Assembly (NCBI GenBank): GCA_046295175.1
Contig: JBKBNY010000009.1
Coordinates: 62,001 to 126,000, forward strand
Length of the DNA stretch: 64,000 nt
DNA from: JALOLV01 sp046295175
GTDB taxonomy: Bacteria; Bacteroidota; Bacteroidia; Cytophagales; Spirosomataceae
Direction of reading: 5' to 3'
The notes under the pieces are model-generated. The model did no database searches. It was not told the DNA's origin and saw only the letters and a list, made by a program, of their open reading frames with translations. Both the position numbers and the translations under genes were made by a program. Shown here one piece after another: positions 25,089-33,620 of the stretch; position 1 is the stretch's first letter, and each line of letters opens with the position of its first letter.

Positions 25089-27095
25089 TTACCTATTACA
25101 AATCCTAATACCACCTTGGAAACCAATCCATGATGTCATTTGAAGGTCGTTCCCGAAAACCCTTACATCTTTAGTCTGTGATTTAGGCAGACCGTAATTA
25201 TCGAAATCGAGTTTAGCAACATTGCTTAAATGTACATTTGCGGTTGGAGCAACAAACAGAGCCAATCTTCGAGATAAATGAAACTCTAATCCGAGACTTA
25301 GTTTATGAATATTGTTTACTTCGCCGCGAGTCCAGAATTCGAGTGCTGACGAAACCAAGTTTAAATCCATCCAAAAGAATTTGCTAAATCTACGTGCTGT
25401 ACCAATACCGTAGCCGTAAGACCAACCCGGGCGACCTTCGATGTTGAAATTATATCCAGCAGTCAAGATATTATAAAATGCCGGAACACCCGTTTTGAAA
25501 GTTACATTCAGTAAATTCACCTCATCGGCATTGATTTCGAGGCGTTTGTAGCCACCTTTACCCACAAAACTTAGTACACCAATAGGCAAACCTTTGTTTT
25601 CTTTTGAATAATTGAATACCCCGACTTGCATACCACTTTTTACTTTATTGGCAAAGTTGAAAACCCCAACTTGAAAACCTTGTAGATTACCTCCAACGAG
25701 ATTTAGTCCGCCCGAAGCCTGAACTCCTCTCAGGTTGCCACCCACAAAATTCAAACCTCCAGATGCTTGTACACCGTTAGCATTTCCGCCGACAAAATTG
25801 GCAAAACCTGCACCTTGCACACCCACTGGCATATTGCGAGCCACTAAATTGGCAAAACCAGTGCCTTGAACTCCCGAAAAGTTTTTGGCTGCAATATTTG
25901 TGAATCCACTTGCTTGTACGCCCTTAGCAAGACCTACATTGATATTGGCAAAACCTGCACCTTGCACGCCGTACATTTCTCTACCAACTAAATTAAGAAA
26001 ACCTGCACCTTGCACGCCAGTAACATCTTGACCAACTAAGTTTAAAACACCCGAAAACTGCCCTCCGTTGACGTTTCCTTTTACCAAATTTGCAACCGCA
26101 CCCAATTCTAAAACTCTAACCCCAAGCGAGTAACCTGCAATAACATTCAGCGAAAAATCATTGATTACGTTTCCGCTTAGTGTGTGGTTTGTGCCTACAA
26201 ATGGAAATAGCGAAACTTGAAAAGGCCGATACAGCGTATCGCCGACGTTTTGTTCATGAATGGCTTGTTTGGCGGTTAAAAACCAGTCAGTGAGTCGATT
26301 TTGGATGTACTCAAAGTCTTTTCGATAGTTGTATTTGAATAAATTATCGTTATTGACCTCAGCTTTTTCTTCGATGGCTGGTGGAACAATAATTGGAGGA
26401 ATACTATCCAATTTTTTTTCTGGAATGGTATCGTATTTTATCGAAATCGGGCGGATGATTTCTACTGGAGTTTCAATTTTTTTCGCTTCGGCTACTTTTA
26501 TGGGGCTTAACTTTATATTGATTACCTTGTCTTGCTTAGATTTAATCGCCACTTTTTCGCCTTCATAATTCTGTTTACGAACCAACAGATTGACGTTGTT
26601 TAGTTCAGTAGAAATCTTGATTCGGTAATATCCATATTGATTTGTAACGGCCGATGCCAGCGAGATAGGCTCATAAATGCTTACTCGCTCAATTTTCAGC
26701 CCCGTTTCGCCGTCTGAAACGTAGCCCATTACGAAAAAATCGTCATTCTCTTTGGTTTCGGTTTTTTGTAGAATTACATAATTTCCACGACCTTTAAATT
26801 TGACCGAATTCTCGAAAATTGTACTTAAAACCTCTCTAACTGTCTGATTTGGAGCATTTAATGATACTTTTTTACTTACTTCAATATCAGAAGGATTGTA
26901 AGAAAACGTAAAATTTGCAGCGTTCGAAATCTGTTTTAGGGTATTGTCGAGGCGTTCATTGTTTACTCTAATCGTAACGATTCGTTCGAGTGGAGGGGTT
27001 TGTGCAATTGCAGTGATTGTAAAAAACATGAAGCAAACCAACTGGATGGTGGTTAGTCGATAACTGCTTCTAAAATTAAAAGTTAGCTTTTTCAT
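25089..27095 (-). CDS. STN-domain surface protein with GVQGAGF-type repeats
   Basis: The 668-residue protein has a signal peptide (to about residue 31). A secretin/TonB N-terminal (STN) domain follows (about 38-110, RLDNTLKQISNAANFTFSYN). Next come a CarboxypepD_reg-like segment (about 120-205) and a Pro/Glu/Lys-rich linker. Residues about 330-520 hold roughly ten repeats of about 18-20 residues built on GVQGAGFANLVGGNA; variants read GVQASGFTNIA and GFQVGVFNFA. The C-terminus looks beta-rich (GWSYGYGIGTARRF, LEFHLSRRLALFVAP), like an outer-membrane barrel. STN domains usually occur in TonB receptors that signal to anti-sigma factors, but no plug or barrel of that class is seen. Function is unknown. 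Confidence 0.82.
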   Translation of the reverse strand: MKKLTFNFRSSYRLTTIQLVCFMFFTITAIAQTPPLERIVTIRVNNERLDNTLKQISNAANFTFSYNPSDIEVSKKVSLNAPNQTVREVLSTIFENSVKFKGRGNYVILQKTETKENDDFFVMGYVSDGETGLKIERVSIYEPISLASAVTNQYGYYRIKISTELNNVNLLVRKQNYEGEKVAIKSKQDKVINIKLSPIKVAEAKKIETPVEIIRPISIKYDTIPEKKLDSIPPIIVPPAIEEKAEVNNDNLFKYNYRKDFEYIQNRLTDWFLTAKQAIHEQNVGDTLYRPFQVSLFPFVGTNHTLSGNVINDFSLNVIAGYSLGVRVLELGAVANLVKGNVNGGQFSGVLNLVGQDVTGVQGAGFLNLVGREMYGVQGAGFANINVGLAKGVQASGFTNIAAKNFSGVQGTGFANLVARNMPVGVQGAGFANFVGGNANGVQASGGLNFVGGNLRGVQASGGLNLVGGNLQGFQVGVFNFANKVKSGMQVGVFNYSKENKGLPIGVLSFVGKGGYKRLEINADEVNLLNVTFKTGVPAFYNILTAGYNFNIEGRPGWSYGYGIGTARRFSKFFWMDLNLVSSALEFWTRGEVNNIHKLSLGLEFHLSRRLALFVAPTANVHLSNVAKLDFDNYGLPKSQTKDVRVFGNDLQMTSWIGFQGGIRICNR

Positions 27096-27162
27096 GAATC
27101 TTTACTTATTTCCTTTTAGGCTATGACAAACCAATCGCAAAAATCCCCCACGTATTCAATGA

Positions 27163-28152
27163 TTATTTTTTAATGAGTTGAAAATCAGTAATTTGTATGT
27201 TGATACTCTCGCCAATGTTTAATTCTGAATCATGAAAAAACTTCAATTTTGAACCCAAACAGTTAGCTGTTATTTCAAAATATGAACCCATAAACTGTAC
27301 GTTATTGATTATAACTTTCAAGGATTCAGAATCCGAAGTGATATTTATTTTTTCAGGACGAATTAAAATTAGATTCGAGGCTTCTTCTTGAACTAAATGG
27401 CTGTACAATTCTTCATTTGGTTTAATCAAATTGACTTCTCCAGTGATTTCGGCAATGTACTGATTATGAGGGTTTTGATATATTTTTTGTGGAGTATTAA
27501 TCTGAATAAATTTACCTTTTCGCATAATTGCCAATCGGTCGGCCATGCCGTAAGCATCATTGACATCGTGCGTAACAAAAATACATGATACCTCGTCTTG
27601 ACGGATTATTTGAAGTATTTCTTCTTTAAGTTTTCGTTTATTTCTCGAATCTAAATGGCTAAATGGTTCGTCGAGGAGCAATAGTTTGGGCTGTTCGGCA
27701 ATCGCCTTTGCAATTACCGCACGTTGTTGTTCACCACCCGAAACTTGCCTTGGCAGATGGTCTTGCACATGAGCCAAATTGCTGATTTTTATGAGTTTGT
27801 TAACCCTTTTATTGCGGTAATTTGATTCATAGAATCGTAATTCATAAGCTATATTTTCCCGAATCGAGATATTCGGAAAAAGCCCATAGTCTTGTTTGAC
27901 TAATTTAATATCTGGATGCCCAGCAATTAATTTCTCAGATGGTGGAGTAATGGCTTTATTTTCAATTAATAATTCACCCGAGTCAGGTTCTTTTAGGGCT
28001 GCGATTAGGTGAAGAAGTGTAGTTTTACCTGAGCCACTTTCACCCAATATCGCTAAGATTTCACCTTGATTGAGTGTAAATGAAATATCATTGACGGCAG
28101 GATTTTTATCGTCGTAGTATTTTGATAGGTTTTTGATTTTCAATAATTCCAT
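27163..28152 (-). CDS. ABC transporter ATP-binding protein (PotA/CysA-like, with TOBE)
   Basis: This 329-residue ATPase has Walker A (GESGSGKTTLL), a Q loop near VKQDYGLFPN, the signature VSGGEQQRAVIAKAIAEQP, Walker B (LLLLDEPFSHLD) and the switch histidine in FVTHDVNDAY. A TOBE-like C-terminal domain (about 245-329, LIRPEKINI) follows. This is the layout of importers for spermidine, sulfate, iron or sugars. No permease or binding protein lies nearby, so the partner is elsewhere. The ATG at 28152 is preferred; the longer frame begins with TTG. A TAACTTTG box lies 4 bases upstream, suggesting a leaderless transcript. Confidence 0.9.
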   Translation of the reverse strand: MELLKIKNLSKYYDDKNPAVNDISFTLNQGEILAILGESGSGKTTLLHLIAALKEPDSGELLIENKAITPPSEKLIAGHPDIKLVKQDYGLFPNISIRENIAYELRFYESNYRNKRVNKLIKISNLAHVQDHLPRQVSGGEQQRAVIAKAIAEQPKLLLLDEPFSHLDSRNKRKLKEEILQIIRQDEVSCIFVTHDVNDAYGMADRLAIMRKGKFIQINTPQKIYQNPHNQYIAEITGEVNLIKPNEELYSHLVQEEASNLILIRPEKINITSDSESLKVIINNVQFMGSYFEITANCLGSKLKFFHDSELNIGESINIQITDFQLIKK

Positions 28153-28155
28153 CCT

Positions 28156-28163
28156 CAAAGTTA
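28156..28163 (-). promoter_or_regulatory. Candidate -7 box of the ABC ATPase gene
   Basis: On the minus strand TAACTTTG matches TAnnTTTG exactly and lies immediately before the start codon at 28152. This would give a nearly leaderless mRNA. No -33 element is clear. Confidence 0.4.
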
Positions 28164-28205
28164 CGATTTTTGTTGCTCCGAGGGGCGAAATTCGACTATT
28201 TCATT

Positions 28206-28646
28206 TCAGAATTCAATCAAAAAACTGTATCCGTGCTTTGTAAATCCGAGCGATTCATAAAAGGCATGGGCAGCTTCACGACGGAGGTTGCTCGAAAGCG
28301 TAAGTTTATAACAACCTTTTTCTTTGGCAATCTGCATGGCAAATTCCATCATTTTTTTACCGATTCCTTTGCCCTGATATTCGGCAATCACTGCTACATC
28401 TTCTACAACCGCAGAGGGCGTTCCGAGATGCCCAAGATTATCCATAATGAGGAGTGCAAAAGTACCAATTGGTTTACTATCAGCTTCTACAATGTAAATT
28501 TTGTAGTCGGGGTATTGTGCAATTTTTTTGAAAATCGATTGAGCGGCTTCGATATTCAAAATTTTTTTATCGAGATTTGAGTTAAGATAAATTGCCAAAA
28601 TTGACTCTACATCTTGCTCGGTTGCAATTCGGTTCGTAATATTCAT
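28206..28646 (-). CDS. GNAT-family N-acetyltransferase
   Basis: This 146-residue protein has the GNAT fold. It opens ITNRIATEQDVESILAIYL, has beta4 GTFALLIMDNLG followed by VEDVAVIAEYQGKGIGKKMM (the acetyl-CoA pyrophosphate loop Q-G-K-G-I-G), then KLTLSSNLRREAAHAFYESLGF. The acceptor substrate is unknown. It is a single minus-strand gene between the ABC ATPase and the DUF5522 gene. Confidence 0.92.
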   Translation of the reverse strand: MNITNRIATEQDVESILAIYLNSNLDKKILNIEAAQSIFKKIAQYPDYKIYIVEADSKPIGTFALLIMDNLGHLGTPSAVVEDVAVIAEYQGKGIGKKMMEFAMQIAKEKGCYKLTLSSNLRREAAHAFYESLGFTKHGYSFLIEF

Positions 28647-28735
28647 TATTATTTTGAAACAATTTGACTGTTCAATCTATTATTACATACAAACACCCAC
28701 AAATATAATTTAAGATAAAATTTAATATTAAAGCA

Positions 28736-28900
28736 TTGAGTAATTTAAATCAGAAAAACCAAAGGCAAAGATTTGAGTCAGAAGACTACTATTTTGAAAA
28801 TGGTTTTATGGTATTTACCGAGAAATACCATAAAAAGAGGGGATATTGTTGCAAAAATGGCTGTCGTCATTGTCCCTACGGCTTCAAAACAAAGAATTAA
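28736..28900 (+). CDS. Small Cys-rich DUF5522-like protein
   Basis: A 54-residue frame starting at TTG reads MSNLNQKNQRQRF, then EDYYFENGFMVFTEKYHKKR and GYCCKNGCRHCPYGF. The 'DYY...G.MVFTE.YH..RGYCC.NGCRHCPYG' pattern is that of the DUF5522 family, small proteins of 50-60 residues common in Bacteroidota. The CC-x3-C-x2-C cluster suggests metal or iron-sulfur binding. No ATG is available in frame before a stop codon; TTG at 28736 gives the family length. The 3' end overlaps the facing lipoprotein gene by 4 bases. Confidence 0.8.
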   Translation: MSNLNQKNQRQRFESEDYYFENGFMVFTEKYHKKRGYCCKNGCRHCPYGFKTKN

Positions 28901-29358
28901 ATTGAACTCATTGTAAATGTAGCTTCAATCTTCATTCCTTTAGATAATCCAAAAGCCTTGTAATCATCGGTCGGAATCTCGTAGGGCATCTTGAAAACCA
29001 TTTTGTTTTGGGTTAATTCTTGGATTGTTAGGATAAACAAGCCATTGCTTACATTTACGACTGTTTCGTTTTGTTCAAAAACCCATTTGCCATTAATTGG
29101 CTGCCCATTGGTCGGATTTACCATTGAGATACTTCCATCGGCTGATAAAGTTGCAGTAAAATTCGAGAAATTAATCAGGTTATTTGAGCTGCCTTTGGTG
29201 TAGGCATTCAGTTGTAAGCCACTCACTACTGCCGTAACCGATTCTGTGTTCCATTTTCTTGAAATCAGTTGGGTTTTTGTTGGGGCAGGGTCTTCTTTAG
29301 TACAAGCCAATAATGAGAAAAATACGGCAACAATTGAGAGTTTTAAGATAGTTTTCAT
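28897..29358 (-). CDS. Lipocalin-like lipoprotein
   Basis: This protein of about 153 residues starts at the ATG at 29358 with a lipoprotein signal (lipobox SLLAC, Cys about residue 19). A short charged linker then leads into a beta-rich domain (LISRKWNTESV, INGKWVFEQNETVV). The 'W....' opening and pattern resemble the lipocalin-like proteins of Bacteroidota. An upstream GTG would add seven residues and shift the signal peptide away from the start. Ligand and role are unknown. Confidence 0.75.
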   Translation of the reverse strand: MKTILKLSIVAVFFSLLACTKEDPAPTKTQLISRKWNTESVTAVVSGLQLNAYTKGSSNNLINFSNFTATLSADGSISMVNPTNGQPINGKWVFEQNETVVNVSNGLFILTIQELTQNKMVFKMPYEIPTDDYKAFGLSKGMKIEATFTMSSI

Positions 29359-29517
29359 ACTGATTTTTTGGTTTAACACATTTTAACTACGAGTTTTGTC
29401 TTGAATTGTTGCTTGGATTCGGTACTAAATTTAGTTGGATTATTGGCAGTTTGAAAATAGAAACAAAGCAATATTTGAAAAATCAAATTTTTACTTTTAA
29501 AAATATAATTTAATCCA

Positions 29518-29547
29518 AAAAAATAAGTCTGTCGGAAACCAACAGAC
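29518..29547 (-). terminator. Minus-strand terminator downstream of the LacI gene
   Basis: Read on the minus strand, GTCTGT (29547-29542) pairs with ACAGAC (29532-29527) and is followed by TTATTTTTTT. It lies about 300 bases after the LacI stop codon, implying a long 3' untranslated region or another small transcript. Confidence 0.6.
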
Positions 29548-29847
29548 CTATAACATTCTAATCAAATTTACTAAAAAACTACTCTTTTAGTATCTTAAAT
29601 GCTGCTGATGCAGACTTACATTTTTAATATTTTTCTATCCTGAATTATTTTCAATTCTCCAAATCGGTAACTCTACAAATTGATTTAAGGCATCTTTGAA
29701 TTCTATTAAATCGTTGTTTTTAAACCTAAAATCTCTCAAAGATAATATTTTTTAATTTTTTAGATACAAAACTATATAAAATTCTAATAAATAGATGCTC
29801 AAAACCGTGCCAAATTGACTAATGTTGAGGCATAACTCTATCAAAAT
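29548..29847. other. Intergenic region with a short minus-strand coding-like remnant
   Basis: At 29635-29739 the minus strand has a 34-codon frame from a TTG, including FRFKNNDLIEFKDALNQF and ending WRIENNSG. It has a protein-like composition but no recognised family. A stop codon lies just upstream. It could be the decayed end of a lost gene or chance. The rest shows no gene. Confidence 0.25.
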
Positions 29848-30912
29848 TTATCGTTTAGTCGAACTCCTAACAATAAGATTTGGCGGTAAAACGATATTTT
29901 GAATTGTTACTGAACCCGAATTATTGACTCGCGAAAGAAATAGTTTGGAGGCTTCATGTCCAATCTCTCTACTTTGGCGGCCAACCGAAGTAAGAGAAGG
30001 AGAGAGGTATTGAGTAATGGGAGTGTTGTCGAAACCTACCAAAGCAATCTCCGACGGAATCAAAATTCCCTTTTCTCGAATCACATGCATCGCACCGATA
30101 CAAACTTGGTCGTTTACTCCAAAAATTCCATCAGGCGGATTTTCAAGATTTAACAAGTTTTTGCATGGTTCAATCGCACTCTCAGCTTCAAAATTAGTTG
30201 ATAAAACCAATGACTCGTCAACAGAAATGTTGTGTTTTTGTAATGCATCAAAATATCCTTTAAAACGGTATTCTGAGACTGTCAAGCCTTTTGGCCCCTT
30301 TAAATGAGCAATTCGTTTACACCCAATTTCAATCAAATGCTTGGTTGCCAGAAAAGCACCTTGATAATCGTCGATGATGATTCCGTTTGTTTTGAAATCT
30401 TCGTATTTGCGGTCGATAAATATAAGAGGGATGTTTCGCTTGATGACTTTTTCGAGGTGAGCCGTATGCCCCGCATCGTAAGTTTCTTGCGAAACCGACA
30501 TAAAAATGCCATCAACTCTATTCGCCAACAATCGTTCTATGTATTCTTTTTCGAGTTCGTAGCTTTCGTTTGTCACACAGATATTGAGCAAATAACCCAT
30601 CGGCTGCAAAACAGATTGCAAACCATCAACCATCGAAGATTCATGAAAACGATTAATATTTGGCAGGATAATCCCAATCGTTTTAGAAGATTTATTAAGC
30701 AAGCTCAATGATAAGACATTTCGCTGATAACCCATTCTTTCGGCGTACTCACGAATCGTCTTGCGAGTTTCGATATTAATTATTGGATTATCATTCAATG
30801 CTCTCGAAACCGTTGAGGGTGAGCATTTGAATTTTCGGGCAATGTCTTTAATCGTTATTATTTTGGCTGTTTCGTCCACGAATTCGTCGATTGTTCTTTG
30901 AAACAATGACAA
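29848..30912 (-). CDS. LacI-family transcriptional regulator
   Basis: This protein of up to 354 residues has a LacI helix-turn-helix (ITIKDIARKFKCSPSTVSRALN, residues about 19-41) and a hinge. A periplasmic-binding-protein-like ligand domain follows (KTIGIILPNINRFHESSMVD to LVGFDNTPITQYLSPSLTSV). It would bind an operator and release it when a sugar binds. The start is uncertain: no ATG precedes the helix-turn-helix. TTG at 30912 or 30906 and GTG at 30879 are the candidates. It is divergent from the GH65/95-like gene, its probable target. Confidence 0.92.
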   Translation of the reverse strand: MSLFQRTIDEFVDETAKIITIKDIARKFKCSPSTVSRALNDNPIINIETRKTIREYAERMGYQRNVLSLSLLNKSSKTIGIILPNINRFHESSMVDGLQSVLQPMGYLLNICVTNESYELEKEYIERLLANRVDGIFMSVSQETYDAGHTAHLEKVIKRNIPLIFIDRKYEDFKTNGIIIDDYQGAFLATKHLIEIGCKRIAHLKGPKGLTVSEYRFKGYFDALQKHNISVDESLVLSTNFEAESAIEPCKNLLNLENPPDGIFGVNDQVCIGAMHVIREKGILIPSEIALVGFDNTPITQYLSPSLTSVGRQSREIGHEASKLFLSRVNNSGSVTIQNIVLPPNLIVRSSTKR

Positions 30913-30959
30913 ATAAAGTCAATTTTGATTTTTGATAACAATTCTGAATCAAATTTTTT

Positions 30960-33095
30960 ATGCAGCTCTACCTAAAACCATTAAGCTATTTTCTGTTAAT
31001 AATTCCTTATTTTAGTGTTTTTGCTCAAAAAATTGACCGTAAAACAGTTGTCGAAAGGCACATCGTTAGGGTTAATGAAATGGATACACTTTCCTCATTA
31101 TCAGTGGGTAATGGTAAGTTTGCGTTTACGGTTGATGCCACTGGTTTACAGACTTTTCCTGAGTTTTATCAAAATGGAGTTCCGCTCGGAACTCAGTCGG
31201 AGTGGGGATGGCATAGTTTTCCGAACACTGACGATTTTGAGATTGAGGAATCTTTGAAAGATATGGAAAGCCACGGACGGAAAATACCCTATATGGCACA
31301 ATGGAACGAACCCGAACGCAAGAAACTTTCGGCCAATTATTTTCGGCAAAATCCACATCGATTACAGTTAGGTAACATTGGTTTTGAATTGATTGATAAA
31401 AACGGAAGTGTTGCAAAAGTGGTTGATATTCAAGGTATTAAACAAGAGCTTAACCCGTTTACAGGGATTGTAAAAAGTAGTTTTATTTTTGATGGTGAAC
31501 GAGTTGATGTAGAAACAATTTGCCACCAAAATAAAGATTTGGTAGGAGTAAAAATTAAATCAAATCTATTGAAAAACAATCATTTAAGAATTCGAGTACG
31601 ATTACCTTTTCCGACTGATAAATTTATTGACGCAGGAACAAACTACCAAAATCCTGACCACCACAGTTCGGAATTTACTATTGTCAAACACAATGTGGCA
31701 TTCATCAATCACCAACTCGATTCTACCAAATATTTAATAAAAATTGCGTCTAAGAATTCGCTCAATGTCATCAGAAAAGCCGCACATGATTTTTTGATTT
31801 CGGCTAATAACTCGGATGGTGTTGCCGAATTCACTTTTGAGTTTTCGGATAAAAATTTGCCAATTACTCAAAATCTGTATTCAGAAATTTACCAAAATAA
31901 CGTAAGTAATTGGCAGAAATTTTGGTTTTCGGGTGGAGCCATTGATTTTTCGGGAAGTACAAATCCGTTGGCTAAAGAATTAGAACGACGAGTTGTCTTA
32001 TCGCAATATCTTACAAAAATACAATGCACAGGGTTTGCTCCACCTCAAGAAACTGGACTAACTTACAATTCGTGGTTTGGTAAACCTCATCTCGAAATGC
32101 ACTGGTGGCATTCGCTGCATTTTGCACTGTGGGGTAGGATTGAGTATCTTGAAAGAACAATGAATTGGTACAATAAAACCATCGAAACTGCTCGTAGAAT
32201 TGCCAAAAGGCAAGGCTTTGAGGGCGTGAGATGGCAAAAAATGACTGATAACGAAGGTAGAGAAACTGCTTCGTCGGTAGGGGCATATTTGCTTTGGCAA
32301 CAGCCGCACATAATTACTTTTGCCGAATTGGTTTATCGTCAGAAACCAACACCTCAAACCTTAGAAAAGTACAAACAGTTGGTCTTTGAAACGGCAGATT
32401 TTATGGCATCTTTCGCATATTTTGATAAAGAAAAAGGTCGTTATATTTTAGGTAAAGGGATTATTCCAGCTCAAGAAAGATTTAAACCTGAAACTACTTT
32501 TAATCCAACCTATGAGTTGAGTTATTGGCATTGGGCTTTGACAACTGCTCAAAATTGGCGAAAACGATTAGGTCTGAAGCCAAACCCCAAATACCAAGAA
32601 GTACTTGATAAAATTTCACCTTTGCCTGTGCAAGATGGAGTTTATCTGGCAACCGAAAATGCGACCGATTCATATACAAATCCTGTTTATTTGACCGACC
32701 ACCCAGCAGTGCTTTGCACTTACGGTATGTTGCCCAAAACGCCGTTATTGGACAAACAAATTATGCAGAATACCTTCGACAAAGTTTGGAAAATTTGGCA
32801 CTGGGATGATACTTGGGGTTGGGATTTTCCGATGGTAGCCATGACAGCTTCGAGGCTGGGTAATCAGCAGAAGGCAGTTGAGGCTCTGCTGATGAATATT
32901 CGTACTAATACTTATTTATCTAACGGACATAATTTCCAAGATGAAAGGCTTCGTTTGTATCTGCCTGGCAACGGTGGGGTTTTGGCTGCGGTAGCTATGA
33001 TTTGTGCTGGATATGATGATTCAAGTATCAAAGCTGGTTTCCCGCAGGATGGTACTTGGAAGGTGCGTTGGGAGGGATTGAAAAGTTTTTTCTGA
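30960..33095 (+). CDS. Exported GH65/GH95-like glycoside hydrolase
   Basis: This 711-residue protein has a signal peptide (residues 1-22, ending VFAQ). A beta-sandwich N-terminal region follows (about 25-290), then an (alpha/alpha)6-barrel-like region. The latter is rich in aromatic motifs: LEMHWWHSLHFALWGR, WHWDDTWGWDFPM and LYLPGNGGVLAAVAMICAGY. Two-domain layout and the C-terminal glycine motif resemble clan GH-L/GH-M enzymes (GH65, GH95). The substrate and hydrolase versus phosphorylase activity are unclear. The divergent LacI gene is 47 bases away and probably regulates it. Confidence 0.75.
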   Translation: MQLYLKPLSYFLLIIPYFSVFAQKIDRKTVVERHIVRVNEMDTLSSLSVGNGKFAFTVDATGLQTFPEFYQNGVPLGTQSEWGWHSFPNTDDFEIEESLKDMESHGRKIPYMAQWNEPERKKLSANYFRQNPHRLQLGNIGFELIDKNGSVAKVVDIQGIKQELNPFTGIVKSSFIFDGERVDVETICHQNKDLVGVKIKSNLLKNNHLRIRVRLPFPTDKFIDAGTNYQNPDHHSSEFTIVKHNVAFINHQLDSTKYLIKIASKNSLNVIRKAAHDFLISANNSDGVAEFTFEFSDKNLPITQNLYSEIYQNNVSNWQKFWFSGGAIDFSGSTNPLAKELERRVVLSQYLTKIQCTGFAPPQETGLTYNSWFGKPHLEMHWWHSLHFALWGRIEYLERTMNWYNKTIETARRIAKRQGFEGVRWQKMTDNEGRETASSVGAYLLWQQPHIITFAELVYRQKPTPQTLEKYKQLVFETADFMASFAYFDKEKGRYILGKGIIPAQERFKPETTFNPTYELSYWHWALTTAQNWRKRLGLKPNPKYQEVLDKISPLPVQDGVYLATENATDSYTNPVYLTDHPAVLCTYGMLPKTPLLDKQIMQNTFDKVWKIWHWDDTWGWDFPMVAMTASRLGNQQKAVEALLMNIRTNTYLSNGHNFQDERLRLYLPGNGGVLAAVAMICAGYDDSSIKAGFPQDGTWKVRWEGLKSFF

Positions 33096-33280
33096 AAATT
33101 CAGTTGTACTTTTTCAAGATTTTGATTCTGGGTTAAAATATAATTGATGTTATTTTTGCATTTTATGATACTAATTTGAATTTATTTGATGGTTCAAATA
33201 GGTTTATTAATAGTACTTTATTAATTCTTCTTTAAAATATTTACTTTGCTTTCTTCCTTAATTGTGGTTATAGAATTTAA

Positions 33281-33317
33281 AAATGGGAACGTTACCGATA
33301 ACGTTCCCATTTGTTTT
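33281..33317 (+). terminator. Strong hairpin terminator, or LacI-type palindrome
   Basis: A perfect 14-bp stem (AAATGGGAACGTTA 33281-33294 with TAACGTTCCCATTT 33299-33312) with a 4-base loop is followed by GTTTTT. The core GTTACCGATAAC also matches the shape of LacI-family operators (palindrome with central CG). Confidence 0.7.
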
Positions 33318-33586
33318 TCAAACGACTCTGAATACCTTATTATTTAAAAAATGAATTTGTATTATTTTGAGTTTTTGTTTTAATATTTAATTTTTTAATC
33401 ATTAATTTTAGATAGTACGGTGTAGGATAGCTACTGTTATTTTGAAAGATATTTTCGAGAAATGTTTCTAATCAAAATGAGATTAAAAACTACTTTTCCT
33501 AAAACACAGTGATTTAATATACGTAGTTTTTGAAATGATGAAAAAATACTGCGTCGTAGTTTTGTTTAATACAAAGGTTAGTTGTT
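33318..33586. other. Intergenic region between two plus-strand terminators
   Basis: This AT-rich stretch has no coding frame with family resemblance on either strand. Because it lies between two hairpins that each have a T tract on the plus strand, a small non-coding RNA is possible. No convincing promoter was found. Confidence 0.3.
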
Positions 33587-33620
33587 TAAGCCCATTAGAA
33601 TTTCTGATGGGCTTATTTTT
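33587..33620 (+). terminator. Hairpin terminator at the end of the GT2 operon
   Basis: TAAGCCCATTAGAA pairs with TTCTGATGGGCTTA (to 33615, one G-T pair) and is followed by TTTTT on the plus strand. It ends at the stop codon of the minus-strand glycosyltransferase. Confidence 0.7.

Noticed and set aside
29635..29739. 34-codon minus-strand frame as a real gene
   Set aside because: It starts only from a TTG, follows a stop codon closely and matches no family I recognise. It is kept only as a possible remnant.
30877..30959. LacI operator in the LacI/GH intergenic gap
   Set aside because: No central-CG palindrome of convincing length was found in this gap; the only good one lies downstream of the glycosidase gene.
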